64,000 nucleotides of DNA from Cokeromyces recurvatus (GCF_025118155.1 NW_026251429.1:124001-188000), one strand, 5' to 3'; counted from the stretch's first letter, positions 1-13,066 are shown. The notes: generated from the letters alone by a model not told the origin. Translations and numbers: made by a program.

Positions 1-3000
1 CCTGAACTACGTGTTATTCGAGATGACGTCCTTTCCTCTGCTGGATAATTTGTATATTTGCCTTTTCTACGACGCTTCTTACCAATAGATGATGTTGGTA
101 TAGTGTCATTAGATATGAATGATGTTGTTTTGAGAATAGCTGGTTTATTATCATGAATCGTAACTGCATCTGGTGTTTTGATATCGCCTGTAGTTGTAAA
201 TGTGCTTGAATGACCATTCATGATATGTTGAGCATCACTATTAAGCAAGGGTAGTTGATTAAAAATTTGGTGATCTTGTGGATGTTGTATTTGTACAGTT
301 TCAGGAAGGACATTGGCTACAATAGAATTAGCTTGCTTCATTTCGCAAGAACCATTTGTGATAAAATGATCTTGTTCATTGCGAAACTTGGATGGTTTGA
401 CTAATTTTGATGTAGCCTGTTCATCATGAAGTTCATTAGTCTTCATTCGCTTCCTTCTTGCATTTTCGTTTTCGATATAGACACCTACTCGTGGCCATTT
501 ATGTGTCCTACTGGGGATTTCTTTTCGTTTTTTAGTATAAAGTGTTTCTAATTTGGGTTTTATATGTTGACAATGCTTCTTTGATTCTTTCTGGGACGGT
601 CCCTTCTCGTTTATATTTATCTCCATTCCTTCAATCTCTTGGTCAATAACAGGCTTATGATACCTCATCTCATCATTATCTTTAGATATCAAATTATCAA
701 TATACGTATCTAAGGTACCATCTTGAAGTAATGAAAGTTGGGATATCTTATTGTCTGCCTCATCAAATAGTTTTTCCAATGTTGCTCTCATCTTTACAGC
801 TATCTTATTCATTGGACTTTGTTCAAGTAATATTCTGATGTCATACTTGAATTGATCTAGAGTTTTATATCGATGTTCTATAAAATCACTCTGAATTTTA
901 TAGAAAAAAGGGCAATCAGTAATATCTTTGGTATATAAAAAAGTGTCGGGAGGATCAAATTGTACAAGCGCATCCAAGATAGGTCGAATGATTGATTCCA
1001 TAGGAAATAGAATATGGTCAATATGTGCCTTTTGTTTTTTGATGCGGTCAAGTTTTTCCTGTTCTTGTTTTCGAAGCTGTTCAGCACATATACGATGGTC
1101 TTCAAGGTTTTGTCGAACTTTTATCATAGCCTATACACATGTTTTATAGATTAAATGACTAATAATGAGTTCATATATATTTCTACACATACCAATTTTT
1201 TGATTTGAAGGTTTTCTTCAGTAAGATATTCACTTGAAGTAGACCAGGGCTAGATAAATAATAATAGTAAGATGGAGAAGCATCTATTTTTTTTTAATAA
1301 TATAATATAAATATGTACCTCAATTTGTAATCGTTTAATTAAAGGCGCACCTTTCATATTTTGTCTTTTTAAGGACCAATAACGGGCAATGATATTAACG
1401 AACTCTTGTTGATTTTCGATTTTAGAATAACGAACACATGGTAAATCAGTGATTTTTTTCAGAATAGAATCAGGCATTATGGGTATAGATGATGCTAATG
1501 AAAAATTATTTTGTTGAAAAGACGGCTGACTATAGTTACTGAAACTATTTCTATTAGCACTGTTACTTGTGGTATCTTGTTCTGTTTGGACATCTTCATC
1601 ATCTAGAAGTTTATGGCTATCCTCATTAACATTAAATGGTTCTGCAATCCTAAGACTGTTTATATGATCGTCGTTTCCTATTGTGTAATCTTTAGGTGCA
1701 TGACGCATACAATAGGCATTTAACATAACACCAGCAGTATTAACATCATTTGGGTCACTCGGAGGACAATAAGTCATCTTTAAACATAAATTAGCTTGTC
1801 TTGCACATGTAACATGGAAGGCAACGCAACAATGACTATTGACACATTGAATACATGCACCCTTCTTCTTATGACAAATGTAGCATGTCAAATTCCAGCG
1901 ACTTTTTGGTATTTTATCGATATCTTGAATGGGTTCCATATAGGTAGTGTTACCAATTGAAATCTCTGGGATCCAAATAGCACATAAAAGATGACTCCAC
2001 TCATGGTCATTAATTTGTTTAAATGCACCACCTTCGTTAGGACAAAAGACGCAGGAAAGAGATGTATTAGGAGACAAAATAGTACATTTTTTGCAAAACC
2101 ATTGTCCCTCTGGGATAAAAGGTATGCCGTAACACTCTTGATGAACAGCTAGGTTACATCCATCGCAAAAGACGATGGCATTACAATTTTCAGCTTCAGT
2201 ATCATTACAGATGGCACAGGGGATGTCTTCAGATGTTCTATTAACACTATTTTCTTCCACTTTATTTTTTTCTGTTGGACTTATTGGCGTATTCTTAGCC
2301 TAAATCATATTGACTATAGCATTAAATCTATATACATATACATATATACGTGTCTTATAAATACGACTTATTTGTTTGTATTGATCTTTACCAAAATGAA
2401 CCATTCTTTTTCTAGCTTATCAATAATAGCTTCAAATAAAAAGTCAGATACTTCATTCAAGTTCTGCTGCTTTCTTTCTTTGTTTATGAGCTGAAGCCAG
2501 GCATCATCCATCTCATCCATATCGTATTCAATTTTATTGTAAAACTCTTCTTCAGTGGGCTCACTATAGCGTATATAATGATTTTCAGGTCGATTGAATA
2601 TACCATGATTGATACTATTTTCATCGTATTCACTATAAATTGAAGGAATACTATTATCTCGACCTGATTGATGCAAAGTTGAAGCTCGTTCTTTAATGAA
2701 ATGTTCCTTCTTCTTTTGATGATTTTTTTGTATTTCAACTATTTTATCTTTGTTATCAGCGCAATGAACATTGCATTTACTAGCATTCTGTAGACAAGTG
2801 TACTTGATTTGAGGTAGTTTACTTAAATTAATACCATGAAAATAGGTTACATCATTATTGACAGTACTCTTTGGCGTTACTAACATTGTGCTACCAGAAT
2901 TGGATGTCGCAGTGATTTCGGAGTTTAAACGATCCTTTCTGTTGAAAGAGTTATTTTGATCACTATTACTACTATCAACGTGTTGTTCACCTATAGTTGC

Positions 3001-3243
3001 TGCAAAAGGGAAGGCAGAAAGTGGGGACCAGGATAGATCTAAAGATGTCTGATGTTTCTCATGCTCAATACTAACTATTTTCAAAGGTTCTTTTGTATCC
3101 AGGCTATATAATGTGGTGTAATCTACAAGTTGGTATTGATCATTCATCGCTTGTGGATTAGCAGCTAATGATTGACCATTACTTTTTGGTCTACCTCTCC
3201 TGTGACTAGTATTACTAGTCCTTAAGTTTTCTAAGTTTGTCAT
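1..3243 (-). CDS. BRPF/NTO1-like PHD-finger scaffold of a histone acetyltransferase complex (3' end outside window)
   Basis: Exons 3243-2392, 2299-1319, 1249-1193 and 1130-1 join in phase and give 1006 visible residues; the C-terminus lies beyond base 1. The N-terminal part (about 215-280) has the tyrosine- and acid-rich look of an enhancer-of-polycomb-like segment. From about residue 310 come a Cys4-His-Cys3 PHD finger (CAICND, FCDGCNLAVHQECYG), a zinc knuckle and an extended PHD finger ending near 480: the PHD-knuckle-PHD module of BRPF/NTO1/JADE proteins. These bind histone H3 and DNA and tether MYST acetyltransferases (NuA3 in yeast, MOZ/MORF in animals). Residues about 670-754 resemble a bromodomain but lack the usual asparagine motif. 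The rest is charged and low in complexity. The ATG at 3243 is the first in a long open frame and follows an A/T-rich leader. The family call is secure; placement in NuA3 is inferred. Confidence 0.88.
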
Positions 3244-4546
3244 TTACTTTTTTTTTTTAAAAAAAAAGAAAAAAAAAGAGTAAAAGGGATAATTAACAAA
3301 GATAGTATTTAGCTGCTTTCTTTTCTTATCAGGAAGTTTAATAACTGTTTTAGGTAAATAAAGTTTGCAATTAAACAACAAGAATAAAAAAAAAAGAATA
3401 GGGTAAAAAAAAAATAAGAAAAATATAATGAAATAAAGAGATAAAAGAAATAAATAAACTGTACACTACTGTCCTTTTTATCTTTTTTTTTTTTTTTTTT
3501 TTTTGTTAGTTAAAGTGCGTAAGGTCTCAAATAGCGGATTTTCAAAATCAAATTTTCTTAAAAAAAAAAATCAATAAGCATGCTTACTGCCCAACAGCGT
3601 TTCTTTTTACTTTATATAGTAACTATAAGCAATAATCGTAGTATATTTTTGAGAAAAAAAAAAAGATGATGATAAAGCAATGTACTCTATTATCGAAATA
3701 GAGGATGAGCCTTATCTAAAAACATTTGACTAATTTATCAGTATAAAAAGAACTACAGTCTGTTCCAATTGAGTTAAATTTTGAGGAAAGTAGAATGAAG
3801 AAGCTAAACAAAGTGTTAGCTGACAGAGTATATGAAAACAATAGCTATACTACTTGTATATGTATATGACTGTAAAATATAGTAAAATGCTATCAGAAAA
3901 TTATTATTTTTTTTTTCAGTAACGAAATTAGGTTAACATGCTAGGTTTTCTAAATGAATTGTTCAAACATAAGTTAGGAGAATCAAATCAGAATATCTAT
4001 AATAAAAGCAATATTACTAGAAGTCAATTTCAATCGAAATAAAAGTTGCATATTATCTATTTGTTATATCGAATTGATAGGTTAGTATTGTACTTGACAT
4101 TAAAAAATAAAAAAGAAAGACCTACACACTCGATAAAAATATTCAAGTATTTACTTTTACAGCCAGTTATCTTGTACAGCAGTATTATACACAAAGATGT
4201 CACTATTCGCAGCGATATTAAAGCCAATTTCCCTGGCTTTAGGAGAAGAAGCATTAGAAGAGCAACAGACGTTGGCTATCACGTATTGACTGTGCTTCGA
4301 AATGTGCTCAGCTCTGTAAGACACTTGGTATTATTTCTTTAGTTTACGGAACAAAGGACAGTAATATATCTCCATGGTATGATTGTAAGATTCATAACTG
4401 CATTTCTATAATAATTCCGTCTATATACATGTAAAGTAGATTTATCCTTTTACGTAAAATAATTAATATACTCTACCTTTTCTTATTGTTCTACTGAAAT
4501 AATCAAATTATTGTCCTCTTCAATGGTTATATTTTATATTCTGATT

Positions 4547-4590
<44 letters not shown>

Positions 4591-6954
4591 TAATACAAAT
4601 GTATTTTGTGTAAAGTTCAAGTATTAATATTTGTCCAGAAGTATTTAACGAAAAACTAATAATAAACAAATGTCTGATGTTTTAGTAACATTAGCAATAT
4701 TACATACTGTTTACCATTGTTCATATTGTTTTCATACACACACATAAATAGATACACAACTAATCATTTGATTTTAGTGTACAAAATCATATAAATCAAT
4801 AAATCTCTTGAATTATTTGAAGAGGTCATTATTAGAAATATCATTACAATCAATGATCTATTTGAACTAAATCAATTTAATGTATAACTCTATACTTATT
4901 AACTATTAACTTTAATTCTTGTGCGTAAATCAAATTGAAATAGCTTTTAACTGCGAATAACTTGCCACTTAACTTTAGAATAACTGTCAACATCTCCTCC
5001 CCCCATTTAGCTAAAAAAGAAAAAAAAAGAAAAAAAAAGGTGTCATTTATACCCTTTTCTAGATATTATGCTCACTGAATAAATTAAAACTAAAAATGAA
5101 CAATGATCGTGTTGCAATTTAGTTATGCTGCATTTCATTAGCTAATTTAAAAAGGAGAAGGTTAAAAAAATATTCTTTGGAGAATCAATACATCAATTTA
5201 ACATTAGGGTTGATGAGAGAAGACAAAGTGTTTGTAATATAGACAATCAATTTCATGCAAAAATGATATATATTGTTGGTCATCGAACTAATCAAGAAGA
5301 TGCTAATTATGGAGACTTTAATTTTTTTTTTCAAGGAAGTTTGTTGAGAAAAGACAGAAAGCGAACCAGCGATAGTTAATATCATTTGGATTTGACGGTG
5401 TATATAAAGGTATTTAATAAAATTATTACAGGTAAATTTATCATAAAGATGATTAAGGCATAGCCAAGAAACATCATTGAGAAGTCATCCAAGATATCAA
5501 CAAAGGACGCAATCATGCTCAATATGAGTCATTAATAGCCAAAAGATTCGATCCCTCCCGAAAGAAGAGTGAGACTTTGAGATCATTTTGATGTTGATAC
5601 AATTATAAAGACAAGCAGGGCTATATTGTAAATAGTGTTGATAAATCTGTCTGAAAGTAAGCACCTTAATAGTGTTTAATATAAGGATACATAATTACCA
5701 GAGGGGACTCTTTGTAAGTTTGTACTAATGTAAACAGTTGAAGGAGGTCTGGGTATGTGACAATAGAGGTTGTAATAAAGAATCTTCAAGTAATTCAATT
5801 AGGCTAAGGAATAAGTTACTAAGCAAATAAAGCATTGCTCTACTTGAGGATCAAAATGATCTACTAAATAAACGGTAAACACAATCATTCTAACAGATTT
5901 TTTTTTTGAGCGGGCTACTATTCGAAATATTAATAACAAATCCACATTACAATTAATTTTGCACTATTTGAATATAGATGCATTATATAAAGAAGACAAT
6001 CAAAACTTTTAGAGTTAATACCAACAGAGTTGATTTGATTCATGGCTTTTGTTATCTTATTAATGTTTTATTGACTTACTGCTGAAGCATCAAGGAATTT
6101 ACCCGGTTTTAAAGGAATATCAAGGTATGACAAGTAATCTGTACAAGGTATATTTAATAATCTCTGCTCTCTTAGAAAAGTCAGTATGACATTCCATTCT
6201 GGAAGTATTAAAAACACTAACTTTTTTTTTTTTTGTAAATATGTAAAAGATATAAATAGTTCTAGTAGATGTATATATATTTAAAAAAATAATATTAATT
6301 TAGCGTTGGGAGTTTTAATTATACTGAAGGATATTGTTACTAATTGTAAATTGTGTCTCGAAAACACTTGATGAATTGGATAAATATGCAGAGAGAAAAA
6401 TGTTATTATGAACAATGTTCCTTTATATATCTCTGATGAAGTAAAAAAAATAAAATATTGGTAGATATTACGAGTATGTGTATATACATGCTTGTAGGCT
6501 TATTTTCCTGATTTAAATCATTTAGGACGATTATAGTCTTTAATTATAAACATAGAATCAAACGTAATCAATTTAATGACAAAGAAAACTTAAAAATTAA
6601 AATTATTAGCATCTTTAATACAATTAATGTAAAATTAAATATTCTAAAATATATCTAGCTTTTTGAAAAGGTTGAATAACACATCATAAAAGGGAAAAAA
6701 AAAGAATATACTATATATGGAAATTTGTCTTTTATATTATATCATTAAACGCTTTCTCTTCAATTGCATGTGTTTATGCTGACAAAAGGTCAATATGCCT
6801 TAACAAGCAAAAGTGGAGGAAAAGTGACTGCCTTCAACTTCTATAGTAACCATTATAGCATATGTACTTTTTTTTTTATCTTATGAGAACCTTTTGTTTC
6901 ACACTTTATTTTGTTTTTGTTATTTTTATTTTATTTTCTTAACTTTATATTATA
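3244..6954. other. 3.7-kb intergenic region, no supported gene
   Basis: Very A/T-rich, with many short homopolymers and an A39 tract at 4550-4588. It probably holds the promoter of the minus-strand BRPF gene on its left. Two stretches read in a protein-like way for 20-35 codons (plus strand near 4197-4350 and 5480-5590) but are broken by stops and match nothing I recognise. They may be gene or transposon relics. Confidence 0.5.
4550..4588 (+). repeat. A39 homopolymer
   Basis: An uninterrupted run of 39 adenines in the intergenic region. Comparable tracts recur through the window. Confidence 0.95.
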
Positions 6955-8645
6955 ATGTCTACTATGTCTTCTCGAGATCATCTTGTTCCTCGTCACTCAA
7001 CCTATATTAGCAAAACTACTGATGAATACAATAATAATATAAAGGAATGGCAAGTTCTCATTGATCAATTAAAAGAGCGGCTTCAGGAGGCAACAGGAGA
7101 AGGCAAACCAAAGCATATTGCTTTACATCGAAAACGGGGACAATTATCAGGTATTTTTATATTAACTTTATCCGGAGATTTAAGTTCCTTTCGCCTTTAT
7201 TCTTAATCCTATTATTATTCTAAAGCTCGTGAACGTATTGAGGTACTTTTAGATGAAGACTCACCTTTCCTTGAATTATGTGCACTTGCAGGTTATGGAC
7301 AAGATGATATGACGCTTGGTAAGACTAATAATAGTATATATGCATATATATACATATATGTTAAAATTATTTTGGTATAAAAGGCGGCTCAGTCGTTGCT
7401 GGTATTGGACTTGTTAGGTACAAAAAAATTATGAATTATAAACTATCCTTTTTTTTTTTTTTAAAAAAAAAAAAGAAATATTAATAAAACTTTGTCATGC
7501 AGTGGAGTCCTTTGTCTAGTTTCTGCACATGTTCCAACTATGGCTGGTGGTGCTATGAACGAAATATCTGCTCTTAAAGGCGGTCGTCTACATCAAATTG
7601 CTATACAGAACAAATTGCCAACAATTACTTTTGTTCAATCAGTAGGCTTTTGTTTTGCTTTTTGTTTTTATAGTAGTTTTGTAGTTTTCTTTTTCTTTAT
7701 TAATCTTTCTCTTTTTTTTTTCTTCTTTAAATTTATAGGCTGGCGCAAATTTACAACAACAGTTTCGTGTATTCCATCGTGGCGGTGCAGGCTTTCGTAA
7801 CCAAGCTATACAGTAAGTGAACGATTTGCTATATTAATTTATATTAAGAGGTTTATTTTTACATAAAAAATAAAAATAAAAAATACTCGATAGATCAAAA
7901 GTTGGTATTCCATCCTGTTGTGTTGTATTTGGTAACTCAACTGCAGGTGGTGCATATACTCCTGGTATGAGTGATTATGTGATCATGGTTAAGAAACAAG
8001 CTCAAGTCTTTTTAGGTGGTCCACCTCTAGTTCAAATGGCTACAGGAGAAGTCACAGATGCTGAAAGCCTAGGTGGCGCCGACATGCATTCTCGTGTTTC
8101 TGGCGTTAGTGACCAGCTGGCTAATGATGAATATGACGGTATTCGTAAAGCCCGTGAATGGGTTGCTAATTTGAATTGGGAACAAAAAGGAAATTTACCC
8201 CCAAGGCACCTGAATGGTCAATATGAAGAGCCTTATTATGCCGCAGGTAATCATAAGTATTCTATATGATACATCCGTATTTAAATAGAGTTAACTTTTA
8301 TGCACACGCACACACACACACATATATATATAGAGGAATTATTGGGTATTGTTTCTGCTAATATTCGTATCCCTTTTGATGCCACAGAAGTCATTATTCG
8401 TATTGTAGATGGGTCACGATTTACTGCTTTCAAACCGAATTATGGAGGAAATCTTATTTGTGGATGGGCTTTTATTCATGGTATCCCTGTTGGTATTCTT
8501 GCTAATAATAATGTTATTTTCACTCAAGAAGCCAATAAAGCTACTCAATTTATTCAACTTTGCAATATGAAGTATATATATATATATATATATATAATTT
8601 GCTTTATTTTAAGTAATAATATTATTTAACATGTACATTATGTAT

Positions 8646-8676
<31 letters not shown>

Positions 8677-9314
8677 GAAATACACCATTAATTTACTTGC
8701 AAAACATTACGGGTTTTATGGTTGGTAAAAGATATGAAGAAGAAGGTATTGTCAAGGCTGGTTCTCGTTTCATTAATGCTGTCAGTAATTCTACTGTGCC
8801 TGCAATCACTATTATGATGGGTGCTAGCTATGGTGCCGGTAATTATGCAATGTGTGGTCGTTCTTATGAGCCCAGGTAATAATTATATTTTTATGTAATC
8901 TATATTTAAACTAATGATGTTCTATATAGATTTTTATTCTCTTGGCCTAATTCTAAATGTTCAGTAATGGGTGCTGAGCAACTAACAGGCGTACTTGACC
9001 TCGTTATGCGACAAGGTGCTGCTAGGTAATATATATATAAAGTCTCAAATTTATTCAGAACGAAAACTAATATGTATATATATATATATGGTAGGTTGGG
9101 TCAAAAGATTGACGAAGAATTAGCTAGTGAGAGAAAAGCCATGTTCCAGGCTTCGGTTGAAGCAGAATCAGATGTCTATTATACATCATCTCGTCTTCTT
9201 GATGATGGTATTATTGATCCTAGAGATACCCGAACTGTCATTGGATTCTGTCTTGCTACTATTTATAATAATAAAGTTGAAGGTGGGAACCTATATGGTG
9301 TTAGTCGAATGTAA
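6955..9314 (+). CDS. Acyl-CoA carboxylase beta subunit (carboxyltransferase, methylcrotonyl-/propionyl-CoA carboxylase type)
   Basis: Ten exons (6955-7150, 7226-7318, 7384-7417, 7503-7641, 7739-7812, 7894-8246, 8334-8571, 8678-8875, 8930-9025, 9095-9314) join in phase to 546 residues, a usual length for the family. The crotonase-fold N- and C-terminal carboxyltransferase halves are complete: [27 protein letters not shown], then [37 protein letters not shown] and SVMGAEQL. The enzyme moves a carboxyl group from biotin to an acyl-CoA and needs a biotin-carrying alpha subunit, not found here. The [18 protein letters not shown] segment resembles bacterial acyl-CoA carboxylases more than mammalian MCCC2, as I remember them, so the substrate is not assigned. 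The N-terminus has no clear mitochondrial presequence. The last three residues, SRM, fit the peroxisomal PTS1 pattern. Confidence 0.93.
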
Positions 9315-9445
9315 ATATCACATAATATATGCTTATATTTGATAAATATTTTTCAAGTAATAGTAAAATTTATACATTTATGTATGAAAATAAAAATATA
9401 TGTATATTCGTTTGTATGTATGTATGGATATGTGGATATATAATC

Positions 9446-11098
9446 CTATAAATCCTTTTCATCAGGTCTTGTAATAATAAAATCAGAAGCACTCTTTCCC
9501 ACTACATCCAAAAATAAGTTTGTACACGAACCAGGATTAAAATCTATGTCAGACATGTTTATATTAGAATAATATTCACGTATATATGTTCATATGCCTG
9601 CTTTTTTTTTCTACATATATTTTACCAAAGGAAGTGCCAGGGTTACAATAACATTTACTATTCACAAACCATTCTTGCTCAGTAGGACAGTGTTCAAAGT
9701 TATCATGTTTATAACCAATATCATAGAACCAATGAACATCACTCTTCTTTAACATTAAAGCCACTGCAATCGAGTGAACAGGTGCATCTCCCCATCTACA
9801 AATAATTAAAAGTTAATTCATAACTTGTTAGGATGACAATATCAATAATTTACCTTTCATAAAAAAACCCACCAGCTTCATCTAAATATTTAAAGTAGGA
9901 TTGATATCCTTCTGATCTCATAAACTTTACAGAAGCGATCTAAAATGTGTATATATACATATATACATATTTATATATAATTTTGCTTAACATATGATAG
10001 ATAAATAATTTTACCTCAAAATTACTCCAAAAATGACAAAGGTTATAGGACCAACCATTATCGTTACTGATTAACTTTAATAAACTATCCGGCCTAGTAC
10101 GAGGATAAACATATTCTGGATGGCTTCTTGCATAAGTGATTGTGGTTTCCCACAAAGTAGGTATTGTTGCTCTATATTCTTTAAGTGCAATTGTAAATCC
10201 ATACTTTAAATCTCTTTCTTGCATTAGTCTAAAGGGATCGTACTCTATATCACAAGAAAACTTAACTCCAGGCTCAACACGCCTTTTTTTTTTTTTTTTT
10301 TTTTTTTTTTGTATTTATAATTGTCAGTGATATATATTCACCCACTATATTAAAACTTGTCCTTTTTTTTTCTCTTTCCTTCCTTACTTACCAATAATAA
10401 TCAAGATTATCTAATAACGGATGCAACATAAAGAATCCAGATTGATACCTACACATATGCCGATAACTTTCACTTCCACCATAGACTATGTTTCTACTAG
10501 CCATATTTTTACGGCATTCAGCAGCTTTCTCTTGATCAATCCAGTCCGGGTAACTCCAATGTTCTTCAGGGACAAGCCCATATTGAACATCAGCCTTCGT
10601 CATCATACGAGTTAAGTTTTGAAATTCCTCTGTAAAAGGTTCTTCGTTGAGAAAAATCCACGGATAATTATATTTATGATTAAAACGAGATTCAAGATAA
10701 CGCATAGAGGATCGTAAAGAATAAAGTTCACTATTTCTAACTAAGACCACAAAGGCAGCTTTGACACGGGGTAGAGTTGGATCAGTCAACATTTTGTATT
10801 CTCGATCTACATCTTTTGCACCATTCAAAAGATATGACAGATTCTCCGTTTCTTGAGTTAAAGTTATGTCAGTCGTAGGTAAATCTAGGCTTTGTTTCCC
10901 TTCTAACATAATATTGGATTGTTGGAATTGTCGAGCTTTCTCTATTAAAAGGTTGTAACAATCAACAGATGTGTTACAATATCTGTTTTTGGGGAGAGTC
11001 GATCTATTGATCCATAAAACACATAATAAGATAACGCTGATAATAATAACTCGAAATATTATTTTGGTTGATAAGAAATGTCTTGGATGAAAGCCCAT
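9446..11098 (-). CDS. GT15 family alpha-1,2-mannosyltransferase (KRE2/KTR type), paralog A
   Basis: Exons 11098-10392, 10282-10015, 9939-9854, 9795-9626 and 9543-9446 join in phase to 442 residues. It is a type II Golgi protein by pattern: a short basic tail, one membrane anchor (about residues 13-30), then the lumenal catalytic domain. Family landmarks are [82 protein letters not shown] and the cysteine-rich tail. GT15 enzymes add alpha-1,2-mannose from GDP-mannose to O- and N-glycans of cell-wall proteins. The acceptor site of intron 1 directly follows an A27 run, so the usual pyrimidine tract is absent there. It lies tandem with paralog B. Its 3' end converges on the carboxylase gene with 131 bp between. 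Confidence 0.94.
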
Positions 11099-11289
11099 CG
11101 TTTTGTTCAAGCAAAATGATAATAAAAAGAAATAAAAGAAAAATAAGAAAAAAAAAAGACGTATATGAAAGAATAAATGAATAGCTTTTTCTTCTATCAG
11201 CAAAAAAAAAGGAGTGAATATATTTATAGATAGCAACGTTTGTGTGTACAAGAATGCGTATCGTAAAATTTAATTATAACGTCAAAACT

Positions 11290-11417
11290 TTATTTTATTC
11301 CTATAGACATCGTAATATTTTTTTTACGGATAAAATTATACATATCATTCAAAGTATCTGGATCGATTAACTCTAATAATCGTTTAGTACAGCTACCACG
11401 ATGAAAATCTAAGGAAA

Positions 11418-11464
<47 letters not shown>

Positions 11465-12806
11465 GCAATCATTAATTTTATTTTAATAATTTACCATAAT
11501 TAGAGTTAATGTCGCAACTGCATTTTTGTAAAAGTGTTTCATTGTAAGGGCAATGCGAGGCCACTGAATGTGAATACCCAATATTGTTAAAAAAGTGTAT
11601 TTGTTCTTTTTTCAAAAACAATGCTGCTGCAATTGTTTGTACAGGTGCATCACTCCATCTATAGCCCATATCCACCCACCAAATAAATAAATTAAAAAGA
11701 AAATCAAACGTATATATGTATATGAAATACACATACCTTTCATAAAAGAAATTTCCTGTGCTATCAAGGTATTGAAAGTATTTTTGATATGCTTCAGACC
11801 GAAAGAAGGATAAATTGGCAATTTGAAAGTTGGACCAGAAATGGCAACGATTATAAAAATTCTTTTGCTTATCGTAAATCCAAGGATAAATGGTTGCTGT
11901 TGAAGGCAGAATATATTCGGGGTAGAGCTCCTTAAATTCATTCACACGTTCCCACAATGTAGGTATTGTTGCCCTGGATTCTTTCATAGTAAGTGCAAAA
12001 CCTAGAGATTTGTTATTTTCTTTCATATACATGAACATATCATCATCCATATGACAGCTATAATCTGCTCCAGGTTCTACACGCCAAGTATATTCAACAT
12101 CTCTCAATAAAGGATGATGAAAGAAGAACCCGGTCTGATATCGCAACAATTGATGATAACTAAGACTAATGCCCTTATGAATCGAATGCGACAATCCTTG
12201 TTCGAGCATTAGATACTCTGCTTTAGGTACATCAATCCAATAAGGATACTCCCACGTCCTCAAATCAATACGACCGAAAAAAATGGGTGCATTTGTCACT
12301 TTTCTAATATATTTCTTAAACTGAGATGTAAATGGTTGGTTATTGAGAAGTACCCAGGGATAACGTGTACCATTTTTCATATGATCTTCCATACTTTTGA
12401 TGACTGACCTTGAGTCCAAGAGATCTTCATTACGAACAATCATATAATAAGCAGCTTTAACGGGTAAATTATTCCAGACTTCATCAGGAATAATTGTATC
12501 TACCTCATCAAAGAAGTTATATCCCTCTACTTTTTGATGCTCTAATAATAGTAATTGTGATTCTGGTTGATTTGAGCATAGATAGTTCATAAAATTAGCG
12601 TCTTTTGAATAGTTAAAATCAGAAATGGATTTCCATTCAACATTCGGTCCAAAGAAATAAAAAATGCAAAGAACAATAAGAGAACTTAAAATAATAATAC
12701 GGATTGTAGCTTTCCAAAAGCGATGTTTCTTGTAAAATCGTTTTATATGACCCGGTGATGATACGATGGGATCAGCACTAAGTGGATTGTCATTTAAATA
12801 AATCAT
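11290..12806 (-). CDS. GT15 family alpha-1,2-mannosyltransferase (KRE2/KTR type), paralog B
   Basis: Exons 12806-11737, 11658-11495 and 11408-11290 join in phase to 450 residues. After a basic N-terminus comes an anchor (about 34-53) and the catalytic domain: AAYYMIVRNEDL, YPWVLLNNQPFT, LLRYQTGFFFHHP, WRVEPGADYSCHMDDDMF, ATIPTLWE, CHFWSNFQIANL, GNFFYER and WSDAPVQTIAAALF. It has the same predicted role as paralog A. Intron 1 (78 nt, 11659-11736) is a multiple of three without a stop, so a naive translation reads through it and adds 26 foreign residues between FFYER and WSDAP; comparison with the other two paralogs shows it is an intron. Intron 2 contains an A38 tract. The gene is divergent from paralog C, with 267 bp between start codons. 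Confidence 0.93.
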
Positions 12807-13015
12807 ATCTAAAACTGAGAGAGTGAGAGAGAAAGAGAGAGAGAGAGAGAGAGATAGAGAAAGCGCAAGATACTAGCACTACATATATTAAAAAAAAATT
12901 ATATGCATAACATTCATTCTATCAAAAATTAATATAAACTAATTTGTATAATTTTGTATATAGTAATAAATTTATGAAAAGAAAAGAAAAACTTTTTTTT
13001 CACATCTTTTTCCCC

Positions 13016-13017
<2 letters not shown>

Positions 13018-13066
<49 letters not shown>
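13018..13066 (+). repeat. T49 homopolymer upstream of a start codon
   Basis: 49 consecutive thymines end in ACAG four bases before the ATG at 13074. This looks like the 3' end of a 5'-UTR intron (pyrimidine tract plus acceptor). It may also keep nucleosomes off the shared promoter of two GT15 genes. Confidence 0.9.

Noticed and set aside
5185..5385. Minus-strand open frame of 66 codons
   Set aside because: Low-complexity hydrophobic composition typical of A/T-rich noise, no splice context or recognised motif.
5541..5563. AGATTCGATCCCTCCC, resembling a tRNA T-loop
   Set aside because: No matching acceptor stem, anticodon arm or D-loop around it.
8571..8677. TA-rich tract in the carboxylase gene as a possible transposon footprint
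   Set aside because: It coincides exactly with an intron whose phase and sites are consistent; a simple microsatellite explains it.
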